A DNA stretch of 64,000 bases from Pseudomonadota bacterium (GCA_947475315.1 CANJMY010000002.1:1-64000); one strand, 5' to 3'. Positions 18,537-26,923 are shown, counted from the stretch's first letter. Numbers and translations are program-made. Notes: generated by a model not told the origin, from the letters alone.

Positions 18537-18677
18537 GGGAACCTCCGAGGCGGCGCCACCTAGCCCATCCGGAAGCGTCGCACCCGCGGGCGCCGCTGCA
18601 CTTCACCCTCAAGGAATCCGCCCGCGTACCGATACGGAACCACGAGGCAGTCCCGCCTCACACCCACGGAGGCCACG

Positions 18678-19178
18678 TTGACCCGCTTCGTCCTGCCCCG
18701 GACGCGACGCGCGACCGGCGCGACCACCGAACTCGACTTAGCGCCGCTCGTCGATCGCACGCTGCGCTTCCTTGAGTCGAGCCCGCGGGGCGCTGCGCGC
18801 AAGGACATCCTCGCCGCGATGAGCCTGCAGCAGGCCGTGTGGCCCGCGCTGCGTGAGGCGCTCGAAGAGACCGGACGGGTCCTGGCCGTCGGTCGCGGCC
18901 CCGGGCTGCGACACGTCCACGTCCGCCACGCCGACGCTATCCCCCGCGACACGATGGAGATCAGCGTGTTCCCGGAGCGCATCCAGCAGCTGGAAGGCGC
19001 CCGGGTGGTGCTGCGCGAGCGCATGCGCCAAGAGATCGAGATGGACAGCCAGCGCGCGCAGACGCTTACGGGCCTCAAGGCGGACCCGGTCCGTCGCCTG
19101 CTGCTTGAGCTCGTCGACGAGGGCCGCGTGGAGCGCTTCGGCAACAAGCGCAGCACTCGGTACCGCTGGGTCGGCTGA
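18678..19178 (+). CDS. Putative winged-helix DNA-binding protein
   Basis: A 166-residue protein starting at TTG (GGAGG 6 nt upstream). Two helix-turn-helix-like regions are visible: VDRTLRFLESSPRGAARKDI...SLQQAVWPALREALEETGRV and a second near KADPVRRLLLELVDEGRVER. It ends RYRWVG, a wing-like strand. No ligand-binding domain. Function is inferred only from the fold-like pattern; a local regulator is possible. Confidence 0.55.
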   Translation: MTRFVLPRTRRATGATTELDLAPLVDRTLRFLESSPRGAARKDILAAMSLQQAVWPALREALEETGRVLAVGRGPGLRHVHVRHADAIPRDTMEISVFPERIQQLEGARVVLRERMRQEIEMDSQRAQTLTGLKADPVRRLLLELVDEGRVERFGNKRSTRYRWVG

Positions 19179-19195
19179 TCGTCGGGCGCACATCG

Positions 19196-19256
19196 CGCGC
19201 GGGCATCCGTTGTCCGGTTGGCGCGGCGTGGTGACGCGCGGGCATCCGTTGTCCGG
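19196..19256 (+). repeat. 22-bp perfect direct repeat, 39 bp apart
   Basis: CGCGCGGGCATCCGTTGTCCGG occurs at 19196-19217 and again at 19235-19256. Both copies lie in the short gap between the winged-helix protein and the small gene at 19278, the second ending 21 nt before that start. The 39-bp period is close to four helical turns, as expected for paired operator sites, but it may also be a local duplication. Confidence 0.8.
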
Positions 19257-19277
19257 GCACGCCGGTACAGTCCGGAC

Positions 19278-19583
19278 ATGCCCAAGCCCATCCACGACTT
19301 CGAGCCCACCGCCTCCTGGTGGTATACCGCCCTCCAAGAACAGCGCGACGACGGCTGGTACGTCTCGCTCGCCGGGATCGAGCCCGTGTGGAGCGCGGGC
19401 CCCCTGCCCAGCGCCGACGCCGCGCGCAGCCTGCTCGCCGAGCAGCTCGCGCGCTGGGTCACGCGCGCCAAAGCCGCCGGGGGCTATGCCGCCGTGCAGT
19501 TCAACGGCGTGCTGGTCACGCTGCCGCGCATGAAGGGCAAGCCGCGCGGCGCGCTGCCTGCGTGGCGCAGGCCCAAGGGCTGA
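19278..19583 (+). CDS. Small protein of unknown function
   Basis: A 101-residue soluble protein, rich in Trp and Ala: WWYTALQEQRDDGWYVSLAG, AARSLLAEQLARWVTRAKAAG and a C-terminus GVLVTLPRMKGKPRGALPAW. The order strand-helix-strand suggests a compact alpha/beta domain, loosely similar to HicB-like RNA-sensing folds, but I would not assign it. Start ATG 19278 lies after the two direct repeats. Tightly followed by the convergent SRPBCC gene. Confidence 0.6.
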   Translation: MPKPIHDFEPTASWWYTALQEQRDDGWYVSLAGIEPVWSAGPLPSADAARSLLAEQLARWVTRAKAAGGYAAVQFNGVLVTLPRMKGKPRGALPAWRRPKG

Positions 19584-19587
19584 CGCC

Positions 19588-20034
19588 TCACAAGGCGCGT
19601 CGCCGCGTGACCTCGGCATTCAGCGCCGCGGCCATGCTCGCAAATCCGCGCTCCAGCGACGCGCCGTAGCGCCAGCGCACGATCGGCAGCAGCGCGCCGC
19701 CGATCTCATCGACCGTCTGGTAGTGCGTGCGCCCGTCCGGCAGCGCAGTGAGCGTCTGCGTGCGACGCGCCCACAGCAGCCAGCGCGGCAGCGTGTCGAG
19801 CGCCCACACGATCTGGCGCGGCGCGTCGAGCACGCGCAGCGTCTCGGTCTGCTCCAGCACGCCCAGCGGCCCCATGTCGACGGTCATCACCACCGGCGTG
19901 CCCAGCACCCCGCTCGTCCGAACCTGACGTGTAAACGGGTTCCACGAGGGGTACGCGTCAAAGTCGACCAGGACCGACCACACGAACTCCGGGCTCGCGT
20001 CCAGCGTGGTTTCGGCGCTCCAAATTGCGTGCAT
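19588..20034 (-). CDS. SRPBCC-family protein
   Basis: A 148-residue START/Bet-v1-fold protein (polyketide cyclase/dehydrase-like). Typical features are the N-terminal strand-helix TTLDASPEFVWSVLVDFDAYPSWNPF, the middle ETLRVLDAPRQIVWALD and the long C-terminal helix with RGFASMAAALN. Such proteins bind hydrophobic ligands. Divergent from the SDR gene. A second SRPBCC protein is at 40332. Confidence 0.82.
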   Translation of the reverse strand: MHAIWSAETTLDASPEFVWSVLVDFDAYPSWNPFTRQVRTSGVLGTPVVMTVDMGPLGVLEQTETLRVLDAPRQIVWALDTLPRWLLWARRTQTLTALPDGRTHYQTVDEIGGALLPIVRWRYGASLERGFASMAAALNAEVTRRRAL

Positions 20035-20102
20035 CGTCGCACCCCGCCCGACGCGCTATCCGGACCATGGACCCCGGGCACTACGGGTCCATGAGGCCTG
20101 CC

Positions 20103-21095
20103 ATGTCCGAGACCCGTCGCCACCAGGGCGCCTTCCTCGCCACCTTCGCCGGCATGATCGACCGCGTGCGCGCGCCGCGCGGCGACGTGTCCCTCGCAGC
20201 CGACGAGCGACTGGACGGCAAGCACGTGCTGGTCACCGGCGCCAGCCGCGGGCTCGGACGAGCGATCGCGCGTGGCCTCGCGCGGCTGGGCGCGAACGTG
20301 CACGTCGCCGTGCGCAGCCTGGCCGAAGAGACGGTCGCGGACGTGCGCGCGCAGGGCGGCCGCGGGACGGTGACCGCGTGGCGTCTGGACCTGGAGCGAC
20401 TCGACTCGGTGGACGCGCTCGCCTCCTCGCTCGCCGCGGCCGACGTTCGTCTAGACGTGCTGGTGCTGAACGCGGGCGTGGTGCCGTTGGCCTCACGCAC
20501 GACGCCCCACGGCCTCGACATGATGCTGCAAGTGAACGCGCTGTCGAACATGCGGCTGGTCGACCGGCTGCTCGCCGAGCGCGTGCTGGTCCCTGACGAC
20601 GTGGCGCCGCGCATCGTGGTCGTCGGCAGCGAGGCGCACCGCTCGTCCGAGCCGATCGACTGGGTCACGCTCGCGACGCCGCGCACCTACACCACCTCGC
20701 AGGTGGTCAGCGAGTACGGCCGCACCAAGCTCGTGCTGCACACCTGGGTGGCCGAGCTCGCCCGTCGCCTCGGCGGGCCAGGCCGACACGTCGAGGTGCA
20801 CCACCTGTGCCCGGGCGCCATCGCCAGCTCGATCGCGCGCGAGGCGCCGGCTTGGGCCAAGCCGCTGCTCGACCTCACCTTCCGCGCCTTCTTCCAGTCG
20901 CCGGAGGTCGCGGCGCGGCCCGTCCTGTACCTGGCGGCCTCGCGCAAGGTCGCCGGTCAGACAGGCGTGTACCTGCACATGACCGTGCGGAAGGACCCGG
21001 CCGCGCTCAGCATGGAGCCCTCGCAGGGCGCCGCCTGCTGGAAGGCCGGCCACGAGGTCCTCGCCCAAGCTGACTTCACGTCCCAAAGGAGCTGA
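20103..21095 (+). CDS. Short-chain dehydrogenase/reductase
   Basis: A 330-residue NAD(P)-dependent oxidoreductase. Cofactor motif TGASRGLGRAIARGL, structural NAG (VLVLNAGVV), catalytic Ser in VVGSEAHRSS and Y-x3-K in YGRTK. An extended N-terminus and a C-terminal SLMEPSQGAACWKAG-type region differ from short SDRs. It resembles retinol dehydrogenase-like SDRs. It is followed after only 3 nt by the sulfotransferase, suggesting a shared modification pathway of a lipid or secondary metabolite. Confidence 0.87.
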   Translation: MSETRRHQGAFLATFAGMIDRVRAPRGDVSLAADERLDGKHVLVTGASRGLGRAIARGLARLGANVHVAVRSLAEETVADVRAQGGRGTVTAWRLDLERLDSVDALASSLAAADVRLDVLVLNAGVVPLASRTTPHGLDMMLQVNALSNMRLVDRLLAERVLVPDDVAPRIVVVGSEAHRSSEPIDWVTLATPRTYTTSQVVSEYGRTKLVLHTWVAELARRLGGPGRHVEVHHLCPGAIASSIAREAPAWAKPLLDLTFRAFFQSPEVAARPVLYLAASRKVAGQTGVYLHMTVRKDPAALSMEPSQGAACWKAGHEVLAQADFTSQRS

Positions 21096-21098
21096 CGC

Positions 21099-22358
21099 AT
21101 GGTTCAGGGCCCGGCCAAGCCGCAAGGCACGTCGCGCGAGTACAGCCGCCCGTACCGCCCCACCGCGCTCAAGGTGGGGCACGGCCTCGCGCGCGCGCTG
21201 CGCCTGGACGGCATGCCGTCGCTGGATCCGGACCGCCTCATCGCCCGCGCCCGACGCGCCGAAGGGCTAAACGATCTGGGCGAGCCCGACCTGGAGCCGC
21301 TGCGCGTGCTGGTGCGCTCCATCGAGGCTGAGGCGCAGCTGCACCCGCTCGGCCGCGTCGCCACCGCCGGCCGGCTGATCCAGACGCTGCGCAACCGCCT
21401 ACGCGCGGTCGCTGAGTTCGAGCGCGACCCGACGATCCTCACGCGCCCCCTGCCCTCGCCGATCGTGATCAGCGGCCTGCAGCGCACCGGCACCACCCTG
21501 CTCCACCGCCTGCTCGCGTCCGACCCACGCCTGCGCGCGCTGCGATCGTGGGAGGCGCTGAACCCCGCCGCGCTCCGCGGCGCGCCGCGCGGCGACAAGG
21601 ACCCGCGCCGCGTGCAGGCCGCCCGCGCCGAGGCCGGCCTGAAGTGGCTCTCGCCCGACTTCTTCGCGGTGCACCCGGTGGAGGCGAGCGCGCCCGAGGA
21701 GGAGGTGCTGCTGCTCGACCACAGCTTCCTCTCCACCGTGCCCGAGGCCACGCTGCGCGTCCCGACCTACTCCGCGTGGCTGGAACAACAGGACCAGACG
21801 CAGGCCTACACCATGCTGCGTCGCCTGCTTCAGCTGCTGACCTCACAAGAGGGTCCGGACCGCTGGGTGCTCAAGACGCCGCACCATCTGGAGTGGTTGG
21901 ACACGCTCTGGAACGTCTTCCCCGACGCGACCGTGGTGATGACGCATCGTGATCCTGTGGTGACCGTCGGCTCCTTCTGCAGCATGGTCGCGCACGGGCG
22001 CGGCGTGATGTCGGACGTGGTCGACCCCAAGGAGATCGGCCGCGACTGGCTGGAGAAGGTCGGTCGTATGATGGATCGCGCGCTCGCCTCGCGCGACGCC
22101 CGCGGGGACCGCGGCGTGATCGACGTGCAGTACGCGGACCTGATGCGCGACCCGCTCGGCGAGATCGCGCGGATCCGCGCCGCCGCCTCGCTCGAACCCG
22201 ACGCTGCGGCAGACGCTGCGGTCGCCGCCGCGCTCGCGTCGATGCCCAAGGATCGGCACGGCAGCCACTCGTATGATCTCGCCGACTTTGGGCTCACGTC
22301 GACGATGGTCGCGGATCGGTTCGCCGCGTACCGCGAGCGGTTCACGCCGAAGCGCTGA
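21099..22358 (+). CDS. Sulfotransferase family protein
   Basis: A 419-residue sulfotransferase. The 5'-phosphosulfate-binding loop is ISGLQRTGTTLLHRLLASDP, followed by LKTPHHLEWLDTLWNVFPDA and THRDPVVTVGSF, the 3'-phosphate motif. It belongs to the large PAPS-dependent family that sulfates small molecules or lipids. The stop codon lies within a 35-bp tandem repeat. Operon with the SDR. Confidence 0.87.
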   Translation: MVQGPAKPQGTSREYSRPYRPTALKVGHGLARALRLDGMPSLDPDRLIARARRAEGLNDLGEPDLEPLRVLVRSIEAEAQLHPLGRVATAGRLIQTLRNRLRAVAEFERDPTILTRPLPSPIVISGLQRTGTTLLHRLLASDPRLRALRSWEALNPAALRGAPRGDKDPRRVQAARAEAGLKWLSPDFFAVHPVEASAPEEEVLLLDHSFLSTVPEATLRVPTYSAWLEQQDQTQAYTMLRRLLQLLTSQEGPDRWVLKTPHHLEWLDTLWNVFPDATVVMTHRDPVVTVGSFCSMVAHGRGVMSDVVDPKEIGRDWLEKVGRMMDRALASRDARGDRGVIDVQYADLMRDPLGEIARIRAAASLEPDAAADAAVAAALASMPKDRHGSHSYDLADFGLTSTMVADRFAAYRERFTPKR

Positions 22359-22456
22359 GGTCTCGGCGCGGCGCGGTCCGCGCGCGGTGCTGAGGTCAGG
22401 GCGCGGCGCGGTCCGCGCGCGGCGCTGAGGTCAGGGCGCAGCGCGGTCTACTCGCG
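22352..22456 (+). repeat. Three tandem 35-bp repeats at the end of the sulfotransferase gene
   Basis: Units at 22352-22386, 22387-22421 and 22422-22456 share GCTGAGGTC..GGCGCGGCGCG with a few changes. The first unit includes the last codons and the TGA of the sulfotransferase; later units are non-coding. This is a local duplication of the gene end; each carries the stop in the same place. Confidence 0.85.
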
Positions 22457-22491
22457 GCGCCGCGGCGCTGAGCGCGCCGTGCGGCGCCGCG
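22453..22491. terminator. Strong hairpin between converging sulfotransferase and serpin genes
   Basis: CGCGGCGCCGC (22453-22463) and GCGGCGCCGCG (22481-22491) form a perfect 11-bp stem around a GC-rich loop. It follows the tandem repeats and lies 12 nt before the serpin stop on the other strand. It has no T-run; a bidirectional terminator is plausible. Confidence 0.45.
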
Positions 22492-22502
22492 AGGACTCAG
22501 CC

Positions 22503-23942
22503 CTAGGTCGGATCCACCGTGCGGCCCATGAACAGGATCAGGCCGGTCAGCTCGTCGCGCAGCACGAACAGGAAGGGGCGATCGACGCGGAGCTCCGGCG
22601 GCGGTGCGCTGGCGGTGTCCGTCACAAAGGCGACCCCGGTGGCCGCCGCCGCGCGCAGCCCCCGCTCGTCGAACACGATCACCGCCTGGTGAGCGATCTG
22701 GCTGACCCACAGCGGGTCAGCCGCGTCGGTCATGCCGCTCAGGTTGGCCTGGAGGCTGTCGAACAAGGTGCTCACGCCCATCGCCTGCAGCGGCGCCACC
22801 ATGTCCTTCGTGGTCCGCTGCTGGAACTTGGGGAAGAACAGATCGACCCGGGTCTGGGTCGCCGCCGCGGTCCAGCCCGCGAACGCGGACGGCGTCCAGG
22901 CTGCCTCGATCGCGGGCAGGCCGTCGGCGGCGTCCGGCACGATCACCCAGAAGCCGAGCTCCTCGCCGTCGAGCGGCAACTGCGCGACGGTGAACGAGCC
23001 GGGCCGCGTGGACGCCAGCGTCAGCTCCGCGTTCATGAACTCGACGCTACGCGTACCGCCGCCCGCGAGGTGGAAGTCGCCGCTGGCGGTGGCGCTCTCG
23101 TCGAACACCGTGCTCCAGTCGGCCTCGACCAGCAGCGCGTTCGCCAGCACCAGCGGCGTGTCCGGCGAGAGCGCGCCCTGCGCGAACAGGCTGGGGATGA
23201 GCCCACACGTCTGACGCCGCGCCCAGTCGTTGATCTGCAGGCGGGCCGGGTCCGGGTCCGGCGCGAAGCTCAGCGCGCGGAACGGCGCGCCCCAGTCGTC
23301 ACGACAGCGGTCCGTGAAGTCCTTTCGCCACCCGAACGACGCGTCCCCAAAGAGCTGGTTCGCCAGGTTGACGTGGGCGCCCGTCGTCCGGCTGGTGCCC
23401 TCCACATCGGCGAGCAGGTCCACCAGGCTGGTACGCCAGTCCGCCGCGGGGATGGTGATGCCGAGCGCGTTTGCGAGCTCCGTCTCGGTCGCGCCCTCAG
23501 CGCCCTCCCAGGTCATCGCCAGCGCCACCGACACCGAAAGCGGCGAGATCACCGTGTTGGCGGACGGGTTGGTCTGCGCGAACAGCCGGAAGTCGAACGC
23601 CGAGAGCCCGTCGATCACCGCGAGCGTGTCACCCGTGGCGGACGTGATCGTACGCGGCAGCGCCGGCTCCCCTGCCCCGCCGACGTCGGTGTCGCCCGCA
23701 GGCGCCGGGCAGAACGCCGGCAGGCCGACGCCGAGCGCCGCGGTGTCCGTCCCGTCCGTGTCGGCCCGGTCCGTGTCGGCAACGTCCGTATCGTTCGCGT
23801 CCGTGTCCGCGCGGTCGGTGTCGGCGACGAGGTCCGTGTCCCCGGTGTCGCCCGGCAGCAGCGCGTCGTCCGCGACCTCGGACTTCCCGCCCGAAGCGCA
23901 CCCCGCCACGACCAGACCACACAATGCCTGAGGATCCCACAC
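22503..23942 (-). CDS. Serpin lipoprotein, 5' end cut by IS insertion
   Basis: A ~479-residue serpin (protease inhibitor). The reading frame enters from the IS end: native codons begin ALCGLVVAGC, a lipobox with cysteine, then a linker of DTD repeats, then a full serpin body with SPLSVSVALAMTWEGAEG, FWVIVPDA, the hinge DERGLRAAAATG and the final strand RPFLFVLRD..TGLILFMGR. P15 Gly and P12-P9 AAAA fit an inhibitory serpin; P14 is Leu, not the usual Thr/Ser. The reactive bond lies in a TDTASAPP-type loop; P1 cannot be fixed. Native start and signal-peptide n-region are lost. A GTG at 23942 inside the IS end could restore a short start with poor signal. Whether it is still made is open. Confidence 0.85.
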   Translation of the reverse strand: MWDPQALCGLVVAGCASGGKSEVADDALLPGDTGDTDLVADTDRADTDANDTDVADTDRADTDGTDTAALGVGLPAFCPAPAGDTDVGGAGEPALPRTITSATGDTLAVIDGLSAFDFRLFAQTNPSANTVISPLSVSVALAMTWEGAEGATETELANALGITIPAADWRTSLVDLLADVEGTSRTTGAHVNLANQLFGDASFGWRKDFTDRCRDDWGAPFRALSFAPDPDPARLQINDWARRQTCGLIPSLFAQGALSPDTPLVLANALLVEADWSTVFDESATASGDFHLAGGGTRSVEFMNAELTLASTRPGSFTVAQLPLDGEELGFWVIVPDAADGLPAIEAAWTPSAFAGWTAAATQTRVDLFFPKFQQRTTKDMVAPLQAMGVSTLFDSLQANLSGMTDAADPLWVSQIAHQAVIVFDERGLRAAAATGVAFVTDTASAPPPELRVDRPFLFVLRDELTGLILFMGRTVDPT

Positions 23943-25515
23943 ATCTCGCCAGGACCTGATCCTGGCCGATCTCCTGGCTTCCCCACGTCGCCTCACGGCC
24001 AATAACTGGTGCGGTCGTGGCGTCCGTGCGATCGGGTGCCACCTGCCCCGGACTCCCACATGTGCGCCGCCCGAAATCCCGTCTACGACCACGATCTCGC
24101 CGATGTCGACCTCGGAGACGCGCGACTGGACCGGCGTGCCTGCTTGATCCTCGCGGCGATCCTGCTCCGCCCAAACGACAGCTTCCCCCAAGTCTTCGAC
24201 ACCAACGCGGAGTTGGAAGCGTACTACCGCTTCACGAACAACCCGAAGGTCCGCGCCGGCGCGCTGCTCCACAGCCACTCGGCCGCGTCATGGCGGCGCG
24301 CGACGATGTGTGGGAACACGGTCCTGCTGCTGCATGACACCACCGAGCACACCTTCGACGGCGACGAGACGCGCATCGGCCTCTCCAAGCGCGGCAAGCA
24401 CCAGTCGTTCTGGAGTCATGTGACGCTGGCTGTCGCGGAGACAAATGCGCCGCAGGCGTTTGGCGTCGTCGGGCTGCGCGCGTACCTGTGCGACGACGGC
24501 GTGTGGACCTGGGCGCGCAGCGATGGCTCCGGCGAGCCCATCAGGAAGGGCTCGGACCGTTGGATCGACGGGTTCCACGAGGTCGTCGGGACGACGCCCG
24601 CGGGGCTCGATGTCATCCACGTCGCCGACCGCGAAGGCGACGCCTACCCGATGTTTTGCGCGTTGAGTTCGCTGAACCAGGCCTTCGTGATCCGAGCGGC
24701 CCACAACCGCACGCTGGCCGACGACGCGGGCAAGGTGAAGGACGCGCTGGCTGGCGTGCAGCATTGCGTGGTCCGCGAGGTGGAGCTGGCCAGCCGGACC
24801 GACCGCCGCCCGCCGAAGACCAAGGCCACGCACCCGACGCGAGATACCCGCCCGGCAAAGCTGGCGATGCGCGCGACGGCAGCGACGGTGAAGCGGCCCA
24901 TGGGCTCGGCGGCGGAGCTGCCCGACGCGCTCACCATGAACGTCGTCGAGGTGAACGAGCTGGAGACGCCGGAAGGCTGCTCACCGATCCACTGGATGCT
25001 GTGGACGACGCTGCCGGTGGAGACGCCGGCGCAGATCGAGCGCGTGGTCGACATCTACCGTCGGCGTTGGATCATCGAGGAGTTCTTCCGGAGCCTGAAG
25101 ACGGGCTGCGCGTTCTCGAAGCGCCAGGCGGAGTCGCTGGACGCTCTGCTTCGGACCCAGGCATTGCTGCTTCCGGTCGCAGTCGCGCTTCTGAACCTGC
25201 GCACGCTCGCGCGCACAGACCCGAAGCTGCCGTGGTCGGCGGCGATCTCGGAGCGACAGCTTCGGATCCTTCAAGACGCACAACCCAAGCACAAGCTGAC
25301 GAAGCGGTCGAACGTGCGGGCGGTGATGCTGGCGATCGCGGCGTTCGGCGGTCACATCAAGAACAACGGCGAGCCCGGTTGGATCACGCTGGGCCGCGGC
25401 TTCGAGGATCTGCTGGAGCGCGAGTCGGGCTGGCTGGCGGCGGAACGGTGGATGGCGAAGGGGCGGCCGTGAGCCAGGTTCTACGATCGCAATTCGACTT
25501 GTGATCGATGCTCAG
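23928..25515 (+). mobile_element. Complete IS4-family insertion sequence (ISPepr1/Tn5-like group), copy 2
   Basis: A 1,588-bp element. Ends CTGAGGATCCC at left and its imperfect inverted complement at right (15 of the outer 21 positions match) bound a single transposase gene. No target-site duplication is present: flanks CACACAATGC and CCAGGTCGAC differ although IS4 elements make 9-12 bp repeats. On the left it cuts the serpin gene, on the right a different gene, both on the minus strand. Together this points to an IS-mediated deletion or recombination rather than simple insertion. Confidence 0.9.
24060..25472 (+). CDS. IS4-family transposase
   Basis: A 470-residue DDE transposase with a Tn5-like layout. 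N-terminal DLGDARLDRRA, the SFPQ...ELEAYYRF.N element, first Asp in LLLHDTTEHTF, second Asp in VADREGDAYP, and the C-terminal YREK signature Y-x2-R-x3-E-x6-K in YRRRWIIEEFFRSLK with the catalytic Glu. All catalytic residues are present, so it should be active. ATG 24060 is the likely start; one 17 codons earlier is possible. It cuts and pastes by hairpin-end chemistry like IS50. Confidence 0.93.
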   Translation: MCAARNPVYDHDLADVDLGDARLDRRACLILAAILLRPNDSFPQVFDTNAELEAYYRFTNNPKVRAGALLHSHSAASWRRATMCGNTVLLLHDTTEHTFDGDETRIGLSKRGKHQSFWSHVTLAVAETNAPQAFGVVGLRAYLCDDGVWTWARSDGSGEPIRKGSDRWIDGFHEVVGTTPAGLDVIHVADREGDAYPMFCALSSLNQAFVIRAAHNRTLADDAGKVKDALAGVQHCVVREVELASRTDRRPPKTKATHPTRDTRPAKLAMRATAATVKRPMGSAAELPDALTMNVVEVNELETPEGCSPIHWMLWTTLPVETPAQIERVVDIYRRRWIIEEFFRSLKTGCAFSKRQAESLDALLRTQALLLPVAVALLNLRTLARTDPKLPWSAAISERQLRILQDAQPKHKLTKRSNVRAVMLAIAAFGGHIKNNGEPGWITLGRGFEDLLERESGWLAAERWMAKGRP

Positions 25516-25641
25516 CCAGGTCGACTCCTCCACATCGTCGTAGCTGAACACCTTGCAGCCGGCACTCGCCGATGCTGGGGCGAGCGAGGCGGCCAGGATG
25601 GCAACCAATCCGCGACCGGTAAGTCTGGCGCCAGGATTCAT
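25516..25641 (-). pseudogene. Signal-peptide-bearing protein truncated by the IS
   Basis: From ATG 25641 a frame reads MNPGARLTGRGLVAILAASL then APASASAGCKVFSYDDVEES TW before the IS end at 25515; a chimeric tail of about 43 residues continues into IS sequence to 25384. The N-terminus is a typical export signal with ASA-GC at its end (Sec or lipoprotein). Native downstream codons are missing and are not found on the other side of the IS. It follows the HExxH gene by 10 nt with GAGGG upstream, so it was a translationally linked partner. Confidence 0.7.
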
Positions 25642-25651
25642 GGGGCGGCCC

Positions 25652-26923
25652 TCACGAGTCCGAGAGGAAGTCCGAGTCGCGCTTGAACTGGCTGCACGCA
25701 TGTCGATGGGCCATGCACCACTTGAACATGTGCTGAATGAGGTGGGCGTTAGAGCAAGCGTCGGCGTCGTCTGTCGTGGTCGTGCGGTCGTGGAAGTGCG
25801 TCTCGGTCGCGCAGCAGTGCACGGACTCGTGTAACAGCCACGCCGACATTTCAATCATGGCGCAGACTCGGTCGTTCGCCGAGGCCCCATTCTTGAGCGG
25901 CTCCAGGAATTCGTGGCAGAGGACGCGCGAGTTGATCCGCATGCGGCAACCAGAAGTCTCCTCGAGTGTAACGGCTGCGGTGAATCCAGAAGTCCCGTCG
26001 TCCTTCCCGACAGTTCGCGCCCCCCACGAGCCAACGTCGAGGTGGATCGTGCGATGATCATTCGCGTCCATCAGATAGTCGGCGAGACAGTCGGCTAGCC
26101 GAGGGTCGAGGATGCAGGCCAACCACTGGACGATGTCGAAGTTGGCGCGGATGGTTGCCATCGCTCGTGACAATTCGGCATCAACATCGACGCCTGGACA
26201 GGTGAAGCCAGTTTGGACGACATTGAAGAGTCCGTCGACAGGTTCGCCGTGTGACGAAATGAAGAGGGGTGCGTCCGCGTTTTTGATGGGTGGCGGGCTG
26301 CAGCGGCACATCCTGTCCCAGAAGTCTCTCAGCCGAGAGATCGCGTCGAACTGCGAGACGTCGTCGCCACCATAGGCATGCCAGAATGCCTTGGCTGTGC
26401 CGAACCACAGGGGAGGACGATCCATGCCGTCCAGCAGCAGCGGGATGCAGTCGGCGTTTCCCAGAGGATCACCACCGCTCTCCATGAAGTGAACCCAGAA
26501 GGCGAATGGACCGGAGTCGTCCTTGTTCACGATCGCATCTGCGAACTCGGAGAATCCGGGGTCTCCAGGGCGCGGAGGCGCCGGAATCAAGTCCAGGAAA
26601 GTGTGTCGTCTGCGCGCCCCACCCGCAGACGCGATAACGCCGTTGACACATGTCGGATCGTACGCATTGGCGCCTGGGATGTGGCTTCTTGGCCCTTGCC
26701 CGGGCGGCAGTCCACCATTGTGCGCAGGGTGATGAGCGCCGGTGCCGTCAGTCGTTGAGGTGAGTCCTTGCGGTCCGGTTCCAGACGGGGCGAACAGGAG
26801 GCCGAACGGTCCATCCGGGATCCACTCGCCGGTAAAGATCGGGTGCAACCTCTCAAAAATCGGGCGCACCTCGCGCTGCGCAGTCGAAACGAACAGGTTC
26901 AGGGGTCTCGTGCCTAAGATCAT
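25652..26923 (-). CDS. HExxH-motif protein of unknown family
   Basis: A 423-residue protein with no close family recognised. It begins ILGTRPLNLFVSTAQREV; ATG 26923 has AGGAG 5 nt upstream. The N-terminal third is Gly/Pro rich (GLLFAPSGTGPQG), the middle is Cys-rich (DFWDRMCRCSPPPIKN). Near the C-terminus WLLHESVHCC contains HESVH (residues 365-369), the zinc metalloprotease motif, followed by THFHD and HLIQHMFKWCMAHRH, which could give further ligands. No signal peptide is evident. This stretch is visibly less GC-rich than its surroundings, suggesting transfer. It precedes the exported-protein fragment in one transcript. Protease function is inferred from the motif only. Confidence 0.6.
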   Translation of the reverse strand: MILGTRPLNLFVSTAQREVRPIFERLHPIFTGEWIPDGPFGLLFAPSGTGPQGLTSTTDGTGAHHPAHNGGLPPGQGPRSHIPGANAYDPTCVNGVIASAGGARRRHTFLDLIPAPPRPGDPGFSEFADAIVNKDDSGPFAFWVHFMESGGDPLGNADCIPLLLDGMDRPPLWFGTAKAFWHAYGGDDVSQFDAISRLRDFWDRMCRCSPPPIKNADAPLFISSHGEPVDGLFNVVQTGFTCPGVDVDAELSRAMATIRANFDIVQWLACILDPRLADCLADYLMDANDHRTIHLDVGSWGARTVGKDDGTSGFTAAVTLEETSGCRMRINSRVLCHEFLEPLKNGASANDRVCAMIEMSAWLLHESVHCCATETHFHDRTTTTDDADACSNAHLIQHMFKWCMAHRHACSQFKRDSDFLSDS

